Assembly (NCBI GenBank): GCA_021464525.1
Contig: JADRCO010000554.1
Span: 1-31,052, forward strand
Direction: 5' to 3'
Length of the DNA: 31,052 nt
Source of the DNA: Rhizophagus sp. LPA8_4_AMF
Taxonomy: Eukaryota; Glomeromycota; Glomeromycetes; Glomerales; Glomeraceae
Positions within the stretch are counted from its first letter, which is position 1; each line of letters starts with the position of its first letter. Positions 1-9,266 of this stretch are shown here, piece after piece. The translations under genes and the position numbers were made by a program. The notes below the pieces were generated by a model. That model did not search any database, was not told the DNA's origin, and worked only from the letters and a program-made list of their open reading frames with translations.

Positions 1-353
1 GGATATAATTCTTGAATTGAAGGTTTTTTAAGAATTTTACACATTTGTAATCTTACTAAAATATAATTGACAGCAAACTCTTTTTTTTTCTGTTCCATTA
101 TCCAACTGTATAAATGTTTTTCTGCTTCGGGATAAAATGCTTTTCTTTCTGGGGTTCCAGAACATTTTTTCTTTTTTTTTTCCTCTTCCTATTTAGAGCT
201 TTGTTTTATCCATCTTCCTACCATAGGTACATTTAAATTAAAATGCTTTTTTGCAGTATTTCTTCCATTTTCTTGGGCATACTTAACTACTATTAATTTT
301 TCTTCAAGTGAATATAATGTACGTTATCTTACACCCACTTTTTTATGTGTCAT
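1..353 (-). pseudogene. pogo-like (CENP-B/Tigger type) transposase, N-terminal fragment
   Basis: The minus strand from the ATG at 351-353 reads in one frame to the window edge, for about 117 codons. It has a DNA-binding helix-turn-helix start (YAQENGRNTAKKHFNL, then MVGRWIKQ) and a CENPB-type second half (KAFYPEAEKHLYSWI). The transposase at 24767-26389 has the same layout (YAEQHGKRVAANHFNL, then KALYSEAEKVLYN), so the two are relatives within one family. The catalytic DDE part lies outside the window. There are two in-frame stops, TAA soon after the start and TAG after the first helix-turn-helix, so it is probably dead. The role would be binding element ends and cut-and-paste transposition at TA sites in the nucleus. 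Family assignment is fairly sure; which subfamily is not. Confidence 0.65.
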
Positions 354-523
354 TTCTTCTAGAAATATTGTTCAAATCCAACCAAAATACATAAAAAATT
401 TTTTGAAAGAAATAGAGATAAGATGTATAATGGTAATCATAGTAAAATCAAATTTAAGCACGATTACCAATTTTGTCCATCACATGATTGCAAAAGGGGG
501 TGCTTAAATTCAAGATTTTACGG
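354..523. repeat. Right terminal region of the pogo-like element, with inverted subterminal repeat
   Basis: Beyond the transposase start lies an 11-bp perfect inverted pair, AATTTAAGCAC at 451-461 and GTGCTTAAATT at 500-510. The sequence then ends in GATTTTACGG at 514-523, followed by TA (524-525). This matches the right end of the complete element at 24545-26606, where an internal copy of the repeat faces the terminal copy and a TA follows. I infer that the element ends at 523 with a TA target duplication; the left end is outside the window. Confidence 0.5.
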
Positions 524-525
524 TA

Positions 526-1762
526 AGTGCATTATTATAAAAATTATGGATATGTTGTACTTTTAGCAATGAACCCATATTAAAAAATTTTCTCCAAAAT
601 GAATCTTTTTGTTCGATCTACAAAAATTCCACTATGGCCTAGACAGTTACGCAGGTCCAGGCAAATCTTATACATTTTCACATTTTCAAATACTTGTTAT
701 AGGATTTTACAACAAATCTTCTCATAACTCCTTTAACACTTATAATGGAGAACTTCAAGTAACTTTCTATTTACCGTAAATAGTTTTGTGGCATAGTAAT
801 CAGTGGAGTCGATATTCTTGATTGGTCATCATTACGTCTTATGATCAACATCACATGTTATTGCCAAGGTCTAAATTTGACTATCACCCAGCATCAATCT
901 TAAAAGATAAAAAATTTAATTTAAAGCCCTTCATATTTTAATTTAAAAGAAATCAATCATCAATATAAACATAAAAAAGAATAAAATATCGCCCTTCCAA
1001 AAACAAAAAAGTGTAAAATCACTGTAAATCACTATTTAATTTTCCAACTAATAAACAATAATTAATAAAACATTTCAATATAAACAAAATTAAATTATTA
1101 ATTCAATAAAAAAAATAGGTTTAAAGAAAAAAAAACACTAAGAACCAAAAATAAGACCATTTCCAACCAAAATTTATTAAACAAAAATATAAATATATTT
1201 GATTAAAAAGTAATTTGAAGTACCTTTTTTAAAAAAAATTCAGGTCATTATTTCAAATTTCTATTTTATTTTTATTTTTATTTTTATTTTTTATTTCACA
1301 GAAGAAATATATTACCAGTAAGAACTACAGGAAATTAAACATAGTTTCAGAAAGTAGGACATGCAATATTGTAAAAAAAAGCCACCTGATGGCAACATTT
1401 CTCTGGTGAAAAAAGGGGAAGAAAAGACAAGTTAAATCACACATACTAGAAGGAAGTAAATAAACTATGTAATACCAGAGCCCGCAAATAAATGATTAAA
1501 AATTGAAAAAGAAAGAAAAGAATTAAAAGAAAACAAATCTAAAATATCTATTGGAATAAAATTTAAACTATCTCCATGAGAAAACTAAGTACCCGAATGC
1601 AAAAAATTTGAAGCCCACCGTATATTAGAAAGGTATCCAAATGGAACTATAAATATATATACAGTATATTGAAAATAAACGTGAAAAACTCTGATGAGGA
1701 AGCTACTGTTTCTCATGATGAATAGGTTGAGTAAGGGAAGATTTAAAAAATTTGTGATCATT
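526..1762. other. Gene-free AT-rich stretch
   Basis: No long open frame or recognisable protein homology on either strand. It holds long A runs and an (ATTTTT)n-like microsatellite at about 1263-1296. Confidence 0.6.
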
Positions 1763-1990
1763 AGGACCCAGAAATATATATATAGGGTCAGGTGATGGAA
1801 AAAATTGTTTACTATAAGCTGTACGCATTTTTTCAGGGCCGAAATTATTATAATGTCAGTTAGTTACTATATTAGGAAATAAAATTCTGACTGGAATTAT
1901 CAAAAATTATCTAAAAAAGAAAAGATTTTCATGATTTTTTTAGTTCAAAATACACAAACTCAAACCCTTTTATATATATTTCTGGGTCCT
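1763..1990. repeat. Foldback repeat with 20-bp perfect inverted ends
   Basis: AGGACCCAGAAATATATATA at 1763-1782 is the exact reverse complement of 1971-1990. The 228-bp unit has no coding capacity. A 17-bp part of the same arm recurs at 20577-20593, so this is a dispersed family, probably a MITE-like non-autonomous element. Target duplications were not clear. Confidence 0.6.
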
Positions 1991-4019
1991 GATAATTCTT
2001 CTTGTGTCAAGTAATGTTGATGGATCTTTTCACTTTTAAAATTGGACGCTCTTGATATCACATACATAATACTAGTGTGCAGAACTTTTATGAAATTAGT
2101 GATAAATTTGAAAAAAAATATGTGTTCGTAAATTCTTTTTTGCTAATGTAATTATAGAAAAAGGATGATAGGTCAAAAGGAATCATGTTGTGACCAGAGG
2201 AAAATTGGACCAAGATTGGCGGTAACAGTGTGTGAGTGATGGGGACTTTAAATAGTAATGAGTTAGAAATTCGTGATGCGATATTGATGTATTTGTAATT
2301 TGTTGTAGTAAATCTATATAAATCTATTAAAATGTTGCGGTATTTTTATAATGTGTACAATATGTCATTTCAATGCTGAGAACAAAAAGTCACGTGAAAA
2401 TTTATATGTTTACAATCCAGACAATTAATAGGTGAGGTTGGATATAGACTTTGGTAATTACTTTGCAAGATATCAGCCGCAGGGTAAATAAAATTGTTTT
2501 TAATATGAGATCTTATTCTTCGAGAGAGACGTTCACTCGTTGGTAAATCAAATGGATGTAAAAGGCCAGTTAATAAGACCAGTTTTCAAACAGATGTTGG
2601 ATAGGGTGCAAGAAGCTCGCTATTATCAATATAACTATTAAAAATTTTGTTTTGTTTTGGTATGTAAGACCATTTTCTGATATTACAGTTTATGACACAA
2701 AAAGTTATGATATTTCTTGTAGAAATGATCCTTCTTTTGCATTGATAAGAAATCAGCCTTGTCATTTAAAGTATTCACAGAATGTGCTTTGACTTTGTTC
2801 ATGTTGACAAAGGCGGAGATCTTTGTCACTATTTTCAAATTTCAAATTTCAATAAAAGAGTGTATTTGTATATGAAACTTATCACGTGATCACAGAATAA
2901 TTTTATTGGCAAATTAGAGCTATTTATGTTGTTTATGGATTATATAAGCTATTTCTCGTAATTTTTGGAACAACCTTTTAACCATCTTATTCCACGCTTC
3001 TTAGGTTCAAAGGAGTAAGAAATTCAACACTTAGAAGAGTTTTCATTACAAACACAAGACATTTAAACCACGCTTTTATTAAAACTATTATTTTTAACAT
3101 TTTTTTTTGTTATTTTATTTTTGTTGAATTGTTGTAAAAAAGTTCAGTATAGACTTTTTAATCAATGGTCTCTACACCAAACAACCCGCAATTATATCTT
3201 AACCAAGAACAATCACCCAACGAACTCTTACAGGTTACTTTACGTCTTTACAAACCGTGCGAGTTCCCCTCTAACTTTCTCTATACAACAACTGCAGACA
3301 TATGTTATCTGTGATGATGCTGGTACTTTGTATAATACCAAAGTTGCAAGATATTTCCCTATAAAAAATTTTATCCATTATTTCTGTAAAAACTCTGTAA
3401 AAATGAGTCTTTCATGGATCCATTCACGGAAAATAAAATAATTCAATAAATTCTGTGATATAAGGTCATTAATACCGGAAATATGAGCCTTTTATGGAAA
3501 AAGATGGAATATAAAACAGATTGACCTTTTCTACAGGGTTTCCGAAAAAAATGCAAATCTTACCCTCATAGATACCAATTATTTCGCCAATAATATAAGG
3601 ATAACCTTCACGCATATCAATTAACGTCTAAAACACCTAACATCAATTTTCTCTTAGGGAATTACATTGCATATGCTTTTTCTCTTAATAGATAATTTCT
3701 GAAAGACACTGTTAACATTTACTTCAAAACATTATTTTACATATTAAAAGAAAAACTATTCACTCTCAGGCAATCAAATGGAACAGAATACTACCTCTAA
3801 TAGTAAAACGTGCACTCTCACATGGCAGATACGTGAATGTAAAAAGTAACTGCGATCAGCCAGCATATTGCATCATGTCCCAAAATGGGATAAAATTGGT
3901 TAAAGATGATTATTTGTTTGTCATAATAAAAGTTGGCTTTGGTTAGTCAGTTCCATCATTCTACCTGGTATTTGGGTTTTATGAAGCCAAACCAAAATAA
4001 CGCAATGACACGGGTCTGG
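1991..4019. other. Gene-free stretch
   Basis: No supported gene. A 106-codon open frame at 3121-3441 starts only at TTG, shows no recognisable domain and has composition like its surroundings. A short open frame at 3933-4190 runs through the foldback at 4020-4136 and is not credible as a gene. Confidence 0.55.
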
Positions 4020-4136
4020 TACAAAATCCTGAAACTAATAATCCCAAAAATCCTGAATCGTGCAGCATTATGTTTAATACTGGCCAATTTTTTGGGATTT
4101 TGTACCATTCGGGATTTTGACATTCAGGATTTTGTA
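4020..4136. repeat. Small foldback element, 14-bp perfect arms
   Basis: TACAAAATCCTGAA at 4020-4033 is perfectly inverted at 4123-4136, with further partly matching CCCAAAA/TTTTGGG segments inside. The 117-bp unit has the size and structure of a tiny MITE. Confidence 0.5.
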
Positions 4137-4189
4137 TGGATCCCATACATGGACATCAGAAATGCTATAAAGTTTGATTTGGTTACGTG

Positions 4190-4990
4190 ATACTGATGAA
4201 GCGAAGATAATTAGATCAATGGGCAAAAAATTATGGAAGAACAGAAAATGAATGTGAAATTGACAAAAATAAAGACCAGTATATAAAATAAATTAATTAT
4301 AATTTTGATATTAGAAAACTATTGGAAAAAAATGTTAGATTATTGCGATCATAGAAATTGAATGAAGAAATTATCTCATGTCAAATATAAAGCAGAATTT
4401 TTAAATTCTGATCAGCTACCTGATATTTTCATAATAATATTTACCAGGGGGGAAGACTTTATTATACATTAGTAATCGTAATAAAGTCAAGTAAGATAAA
4501 TTTTATTAAAGAATTATCAACATATAATGTCCTATATAATAGGGATACGAATGGAATAGATTCATCTATATGTCCAAGATGTAAGAAAGAAGAAAATTGG
4601 AATCATATTTGGGAGTATTCAGAGAATGAATTTTATGAAGAAGATATCATATTATTAATGATGAAGAATTTAGAAGACAAATACAAAATCAATGGAGAAA
4701 TAGATAAATATACTGTAAGTGTGTTTTGCGTTTGAATATAAGTTTCCTCTGTGTTGTTCAAGAACAATCGAAAGTTTTAATCGAAGATAATTGTAAAAAA
4801 TTAAGAGGAATATTTAAAAATTTGACTTTATTGCAAGGGACAAATTAGAAAGACAAATTATAGATGAGTAATGGACACAGTGTTTTGATAAAATTAAACA
4901 ATATTTCAAGATGAGATGTAATAGAGTGATAGAAATTGAAAGAGAAATCAACATTCAGAGAAGTGATAAATGACTCAAGGAATTGAGGCG
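4190..4990 (+). pseudogene. Decayed 3' part of a non-LTR retroelement (reverse-transcriptase type) ORF
   Basis: Scattered open pieces on the plus strand look like the post-RT and C-terminal region of a fungal LINE-type ORF. The clearest is an uninterrupted stretch from about 4455 to 4735, containing KINFIKELSTYNVLYNR, a cysteine pair ICPRCKKEENWNHIW (about 4567-4611) and a charged tail. Earlier pieces such as YNFDIRKLLEKNVRLL (about 4296-4350) and a later one, CNRVIEIEREINIQR (about 4918-4965), fit the same order in other frames. The CxxC followed by a WNHIW motif resembles the zinc-knuckle region after the polymerase domain. Several stops and frameshifts separate the pieces, and the polymerase YxDD core is not visible. 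I cannot name the clade; it might instead be another kind of retroelement. Confidence 0.4.
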
Positions 4991-5398
4991 CTATTAGTAA
5001 TAAAATATAAAATTTCAAAAAAAAGAAAATTCAAAAAATTATTATAGTAAATAGAATAGTTAATAATAGTTCGTTAATTAGTAGACCAATTAGTAAAGCT
5101 TGGGGTAATGTATATGTAGAAATACTAGATGGTTTTGTAACATAATTTTAAATTGTTTATGTGTTATATATGTTGTGCCTCAAGTGTTGTTAACTGGAGT
5201 GCGTCAGATGTAGATTGATACCTGACGCGCGTTTAATTAAACATTAAATTTTCCAGTTTTAATAGAAAGTAAATTTATTTATCACATCAAAAATATGTAA
5301 ATATAAAATATAGTTACAAACTCATGGAAAATGCTTCATTTAATTTTATAATATATAATTTTATAAACCAAATAAATATATAATTTTTATAATATATA

Positions 5399-5419
5399 TA
5401 ACGTCACTTCGTGACGTTA
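5399..5419. repeat. Perfect 9-bp hairpin with CRE-like arms
   Basis: TAACGTCAC, a 3-base loop TTC, then GTGACGTTA. The arms contain the TGACGT core known as a CRE/ATF (bZIP) site. It sits in a pure A+T context and is not next to a gene, so it is as likely a repeat end as a regulatory site. Confidence 0.5.
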
Positions 5420-5572
5420 ACCAATATAAATACATAATAAACATTATCCGATCAACCCTCCCTTAAATACCCTCCGATCTTTAAACTAAAGCAAGATTGA
5501 AGAAATAAAAAATAAGAATGAATAATATGCGAAGAATCACACCGTACAATATCTATATTATCGTATTGTATG

Positions 5573-5979
5573 CAAATAAACTATTGATTTCAATATTGTA
5601 CGCAAATACTAGTGATTGATGCAGTAAGGTTACACAAAATTTACCACATTTTAACTAATAAGGCGAAAATCTTTTAATTTTCATAAAAAAAAATGTTGTG
5701 AAACATTTTTTATTTATTAAATTACATAATATAAAATGTTGCAAAATATTTTTTGTTTATTTTTATTAAGTTACACAATTAACTTCGGCTGGAATTATAA
5801 TTTGGCCGGAATTATGAGGTGAAAGCACCTGCGGTATAGCGGGGGTTTTGCTAGCGATCGTCAGAGCTAATAATAAAAAAATACGAATCTAAAAAATATG
5901 AATCTGTCTAATAATGTTAGGAAAAAATCTGCCACATCGGCACGCCATAGCAAATAAACTATTGATATCAATATTGTAC
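5573..5979. repeat. 29-bp direct repeat pair flanking about 350 bp
   Basis: The 29 bases at 5573-5601 (beginning CAAATAAACTATTGAT) recur at 5951-5979 with one difference. The second copy is internally palindromic (TATTGATATCAATA). They could bound a small inserted element or be two members of one repeat family. Confidence 0.45.
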
Positions 5980-6503
5980 AATAATGAATCAGCATGATCC
6001 TATAAGGCCATGCGATAATGTGCGATACAGTTGATGCATGTCAGATGTCAATTAACACCTGACGCATGTCGTTATACGTAATTAATAAAGAAATTCCAAA
6101 AAAGAAAAAAAATTTTCTAATATTTATATGTTACAGGATTAAAAGTTTAAACCTTTTTTTTTATTTTTAGTTGAACAAGCAGTTTTACCTTTATTAAAAT
6201 ACTAAACGCTAATCTTAGAAATTTTTGTATATACTGATACTGCTCAAATGTATCTTTTTATTTTTTCTTTGTTGTCCGAAGCATAGCTGAGGACCTTTTA
6301 CTACTACGCATTTCAACTGCAATGTCGGTTTGTCCTGCATACTGATCAACGAATAATATTTTGCGCACGTGTTATTAATTTTTGTTGCATAACGTGTATC
6401 ACGTATTTGTATAACCAATGGGATAAATATAATAATAACTTGTAAAAAAAAGCTATATTTTTTTGTATTACAGGTGTAACGTAACCATTTCGCGTTTAAT
6501 TAA

Positions 6504-6597
6504 TAATAAAATAAACATTTCGCGTGAATACATTTTAATTAAAGAAATAAAGTTAATAAAATAAACATTTCGCGTGAATACATTTTAATTAAAGAAA
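6504..6597. repeat. Two-copy 50-bp-period tandem repeat in the Helitron leader
   Basis: A 44-base block containing AAACATTTCGCGTGAATACA occurs at 6504-6547 and identically at 6554-6597. A degenerate half unit precedes it (CATTTCGCG at about 6486) and another follows (6604-6625). It lies about 165 bp upstream of the Rep start codon. The identity of the two copies suggests recent duplication. Confidence 0.65.
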
Positions 6598-6761
6598 AAC
6601 ATTTTAATAAAGTTAATAAAATAAAAGATAAAAAATATTGTTTTTAAATATTTTTTTAATGTTCTATAATATATACTATAAAATTCGTGTTTGCCTCGTT
6701 TGATAAAAATACAGTATGTAACACATTTTTTTTTTCGATTAATTGTTTTTTGTCGTCCGTG

Positions 6762-9266
6762 ATGCGAAATAAAAAAAGTCTCAGTCAAACTGTTGAGGCG
6801 ATTCGAAAACGTAAAAGCAGAGATAATGAAAATATCGATAAACATCAAACGCGCCTTGCTAGTGTTCGTGAAAATAAGAAACGAAAAATTGACAATGAAA
6901 CAGTTGAACAACGTGCGTCCCGGTTGGCTAGAAACCGTGAACAAAAGCAACAAGAAAGACGGCGACGTGTTTTAGAACCTGCTGATGAATGTCTTAATCG
7001 TCAGGATGAACAACTTGCTGATAATTTTCAACCCCTTTCTGAATCAGACCATAAGCTTCTGCGAAAATTCCGTACTGAGATGAACAAGCTCGAGCATAAA
7101 ATTTGTCCTGTGTGCAATGAACGTTTCCCTTTGATTAACCTCGTCTTGAGAATGTGTCGCCACTGTTACAATGATAAAAGTGATAAAAATGATAAAAGTG
7201 ATCGAAATGTGGTAAAAAAATTCTCTGCCGAAAACAATATGAATCCGGGTGATGTTCCTGAAGAATTAAAGGGTCTTACCGAAATTGAGGAAATGCTAAT
7301 AGCTCAAACTTTTCCAATCGTGTCCATTTATTATCTTCGTGGAGGGCAATACGCCTACAGCGGAAATGTTATAAACTTTCTGCAGGATATAGGGGAGTTT
7401 GTAATGCGTCTTCCCCGATACCCTTCAACCTTGGATACACTTGTTGTCCGTCGCCAGTCTGCTGAAGGATCAACGTCATTCAGGGATTTTACAGTTCGTC
7501 GTGATAAAATTAAACAAGCTCTTTGCTGGCTGAAAGCAAATAATCGATATTATGCCGATATTATCATTGATGAAAATGTATTGCGTACTTTGCCTGATGA
7601 TGGTTCTATTAACGATCAACTTCCTCAAATTCGTAATGATGAAAACAGGCTACAGCTTGTCGATGATGTTCATCGTTTAAATAGTGAAAGTGACGATACG
7701 ATCATTAGGAATTTTATTCCGGCTCCTATCCCTTTGCACATTGAAACTCATATCATCGATGATGCTCTTGCTCGTATGCAGTCTGAAGCTGATCCTGTTA
7801 TGTGGCCAAACATAGGTGGTACTGCTATTAACGAATTTAATACCCCTGGGTATATTGCTCGTGCCTTTCCAACTCTGTATCCAACGGGTAGTGCTGACCT
7901 TCGAGCAGAACATATAAGGGACGTAAACCCTGCCGAGTACTTCCAGCATTTACTTAAATATAAAGATGGAAGGTTTGCTCGCCATCCCCGATGGCGATAT
8001 TTTGCTTTGAATTCCCAGATGCGTTGGCGTGCTTTACAGGAAGGAAGGGTTTATGTCAAGCAAGGTCTAAATGGTAGACAATTAACAGTTGGGGATGTTC
8101 AAGAAATGGTGAAAAATGATACTCACATGGCAGATCATGTCATACGGTTTGGTGAGGGTTTGCGTGGTACTAGACAGTTTTGGACAAAGCGTAGCTTCGA
8201 ATTGCATGACATGATTAAGCAGCTAGGAATGAAAGGGATGATATTTTTTACCTTCAGTGCAGCTGATTTGCACTGGCCGGAGCTTCATAAGCTGATGCCT
8301 CATGGTGAGAATGAAATGGACGTAGTATCAGATGAGGAACGGAGTAAGCATCGACGTCAAGATTTGATCAATAACCCACATATCGCCGCTTGGTTTTTCG
8401 AAAAATGCTTCAAATTATTTTTGGAGAACGTTTTAATTCCTAAGTGGGGATTGGAAGATTACTGGTATAGGTACGAGTGGCAACACAGAGGTAGTGTACA
8501 CGTACATGGGATAGGGAAAATGCGAGATGCGCCTTTGTTTGATTGGGATAGTATGAAAGATAATGAAGAAGAGATGTCCAGGATCTTGACACATTTTGAC
8601 TCATTTGTTACTACAATTAATCCATGTCCTAATGCTCCGATACCCAATCGCCATCCTTGCCAGAAAGATAATGCAGAATTATGTGATGACTTACAGGATT
8701 ACATTGAGCTCGTAAATAAACTACAAAAACATACAAGATGTAGTTCTTCGTATTGTCTTCGGTCAAAAGATGGTCAGCAGTATTGTAGATTTGGATTCCC
8801 TAAAGATAATGTTGACCATAGCTTTATACATGAAAATGATCAGGGTCAACCGGAGCTGATCACGTCAAGAAATGATCCTTATGTTAACCCTCATAATCGC
8901 ATTCAACTCCAAGGTTGGCGTGCGAACGTCGATTTTAAACCCGTTCTTAATATTTGTGCTGCTCTAAATTACGTTGCCAAGTATGCCACTAAGTCGGAAC
9001 CACGTTCTTCATTTTCAGAAATTTTAAATAACATTCTTTCTGAAAGTGACCCTTCTGATCCTTCTCTTGGCTCATTTCAACGTTTATTGCTTCATACGGT
9101 TGCGGAACGTGATTTTTCCGCCCAAGAAACCTGTCATCTACTCCTCGGTATCCCACTTTACCACTCCAGTCGGCAATTCGTTATTTTAAATCTTAACAAT
9201 GAATCTCATCGTTGGCTTTGTGGAACTGGAACCGAAAATGTAATGCCAACTAGCGATATTGGCTGA
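6762..9266 (+). CDS. Helitron Rep (Helitron_like_N) part, HUH endonuclease
   Basis: This is the replication-initiator half of a Helitron polyprotein; it nicks and joins single DNA strands during rolling-circle transposition. I start at the ATG at 6762, since the open frame begins upstream only with GTG. The first 834 codons are open. Residues 1-70 are strongly basic. Two cysteine pairs (C115/C118, C132/C135) form a zinc ribbon, followed by a DUF6570-like region (about 160-260). The Rep domain follows, with the YFQHLLKYKDGRFARHPRW motif, the metal-binding HVH (H580, H582) in GSVHVHG, and the two catalytic tyrosines Y737 and Y741 in NYVAKYATK. All key Rep residues are present. The frame meets TGA at 9264-9266 and then continues straight into the helicase half, so the product as it stands is truncated. 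The second copy at 28989-30958 is related but clearly diverged. Confidence 0.8.
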   Translation: MRNKKSLSQTVEAIRKRKSRDNENIDKHQTRLASVRENKKRKIDNETVEQRASRLARNREQKQQERRRRVLEPADECLNRQDEQLADNFQPLSESDHKLLRKFRTEMNKLEHKICPVCNERFPLINLVLRMCRHCYNDKSDKNDKSDRNVVKKFSAENNMNPGDVPEELKGLTEIEEMLIAQTFPIVSIYYLRGGQYAYSGNVINFLQDIGEFVMRLPRYPSTLDTLVVRRQSAEGSTSFRDFTVRRDKIKQALCWLKANNRYYADIIIDENVLRTLPDDGSINDQLPQIRNDENRLQLVDDVHRLNSESDDTIIRNFIPAPIPLHIETHIIDDALARMQSEADPVMWPNIGGTAINEFNTPGYIARAFPTLYPTGSADLRAEHIRDVNPAEYFQHLLKYKDGRFARHPRWRYFALNSQMRWRALQEGRVYVKQGLNGRQLTVGDVQEMVKNDTHMADHVIRFGEGLRGTRQFWTKRSFELHDMIKQLGMKGMIFFTFSAADLHWPELHKLMPHGENEMDVVSDEERSKHRRQDLINNPHIAAWFFEKCFKLFLENVLIPKWGLEDYWYRYEWQHRGSVHVHGIGKMRDAPLFDWDSMKDNEEEMSRILTHFDSFVTTINPCPNAPIPNRHPCQKDNAELCDDLQDYIELVNKLQKHTRCSSSYCLRSKDGQQYCRFGFPKDNVDHSFIHENDQGQPELITSRNDPYVNPHNRIQLQGWRANVDFKPVLNICAALNYVAKYATKSEPRSSFSEILNNILSESDPSDPSLGSFQRLLLHTVAERDFSAQETCHLLLGIPLYHSSRQFVILNLNNESHRWLCGTGTENVMPTSDIG

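Larger units (their letters stand above)
5000..6503. other. Gene-free repeat-bearing stretch upstream of the Helitron
   Basis: No credible gene. It holds two similar short hairpins, GCGTCAG at 5201-5207 facing CTGACGC at 5222-5228, and GCATGTCAG at 6036-6044 facing CTGACGCATG at 6059-6068, plus the direct repeat and palindrome listed separately. GGCCGGAATTAT-type motifs near 5780-5815 recur in altered form near 21030-21055. The open frame at 6215-6418 on the minus strand has no recognisable content. Confidence 0.5.

Noticed and set aside
361-380. GTTCAAATCC, like a tRNA T-loop
   Set aside because: No acceptor, D or anticodon arms can be folded around it.
3121-3441. 106-codon open frame on the plus strand
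   Set aside because: It starts only at TTG, has no recognisable domain and no neighbour context; a chance frame is likelier.
3933-4190. 85-codon open frame
   Set aside because: Most of it is the foldback element at 4020-4136 read through both arms.
6585-6953. Minus-strand open frame over the Helitron start
   Set aside because: Antisense shadow of the Rep N-terminus and its AT-rich leader.
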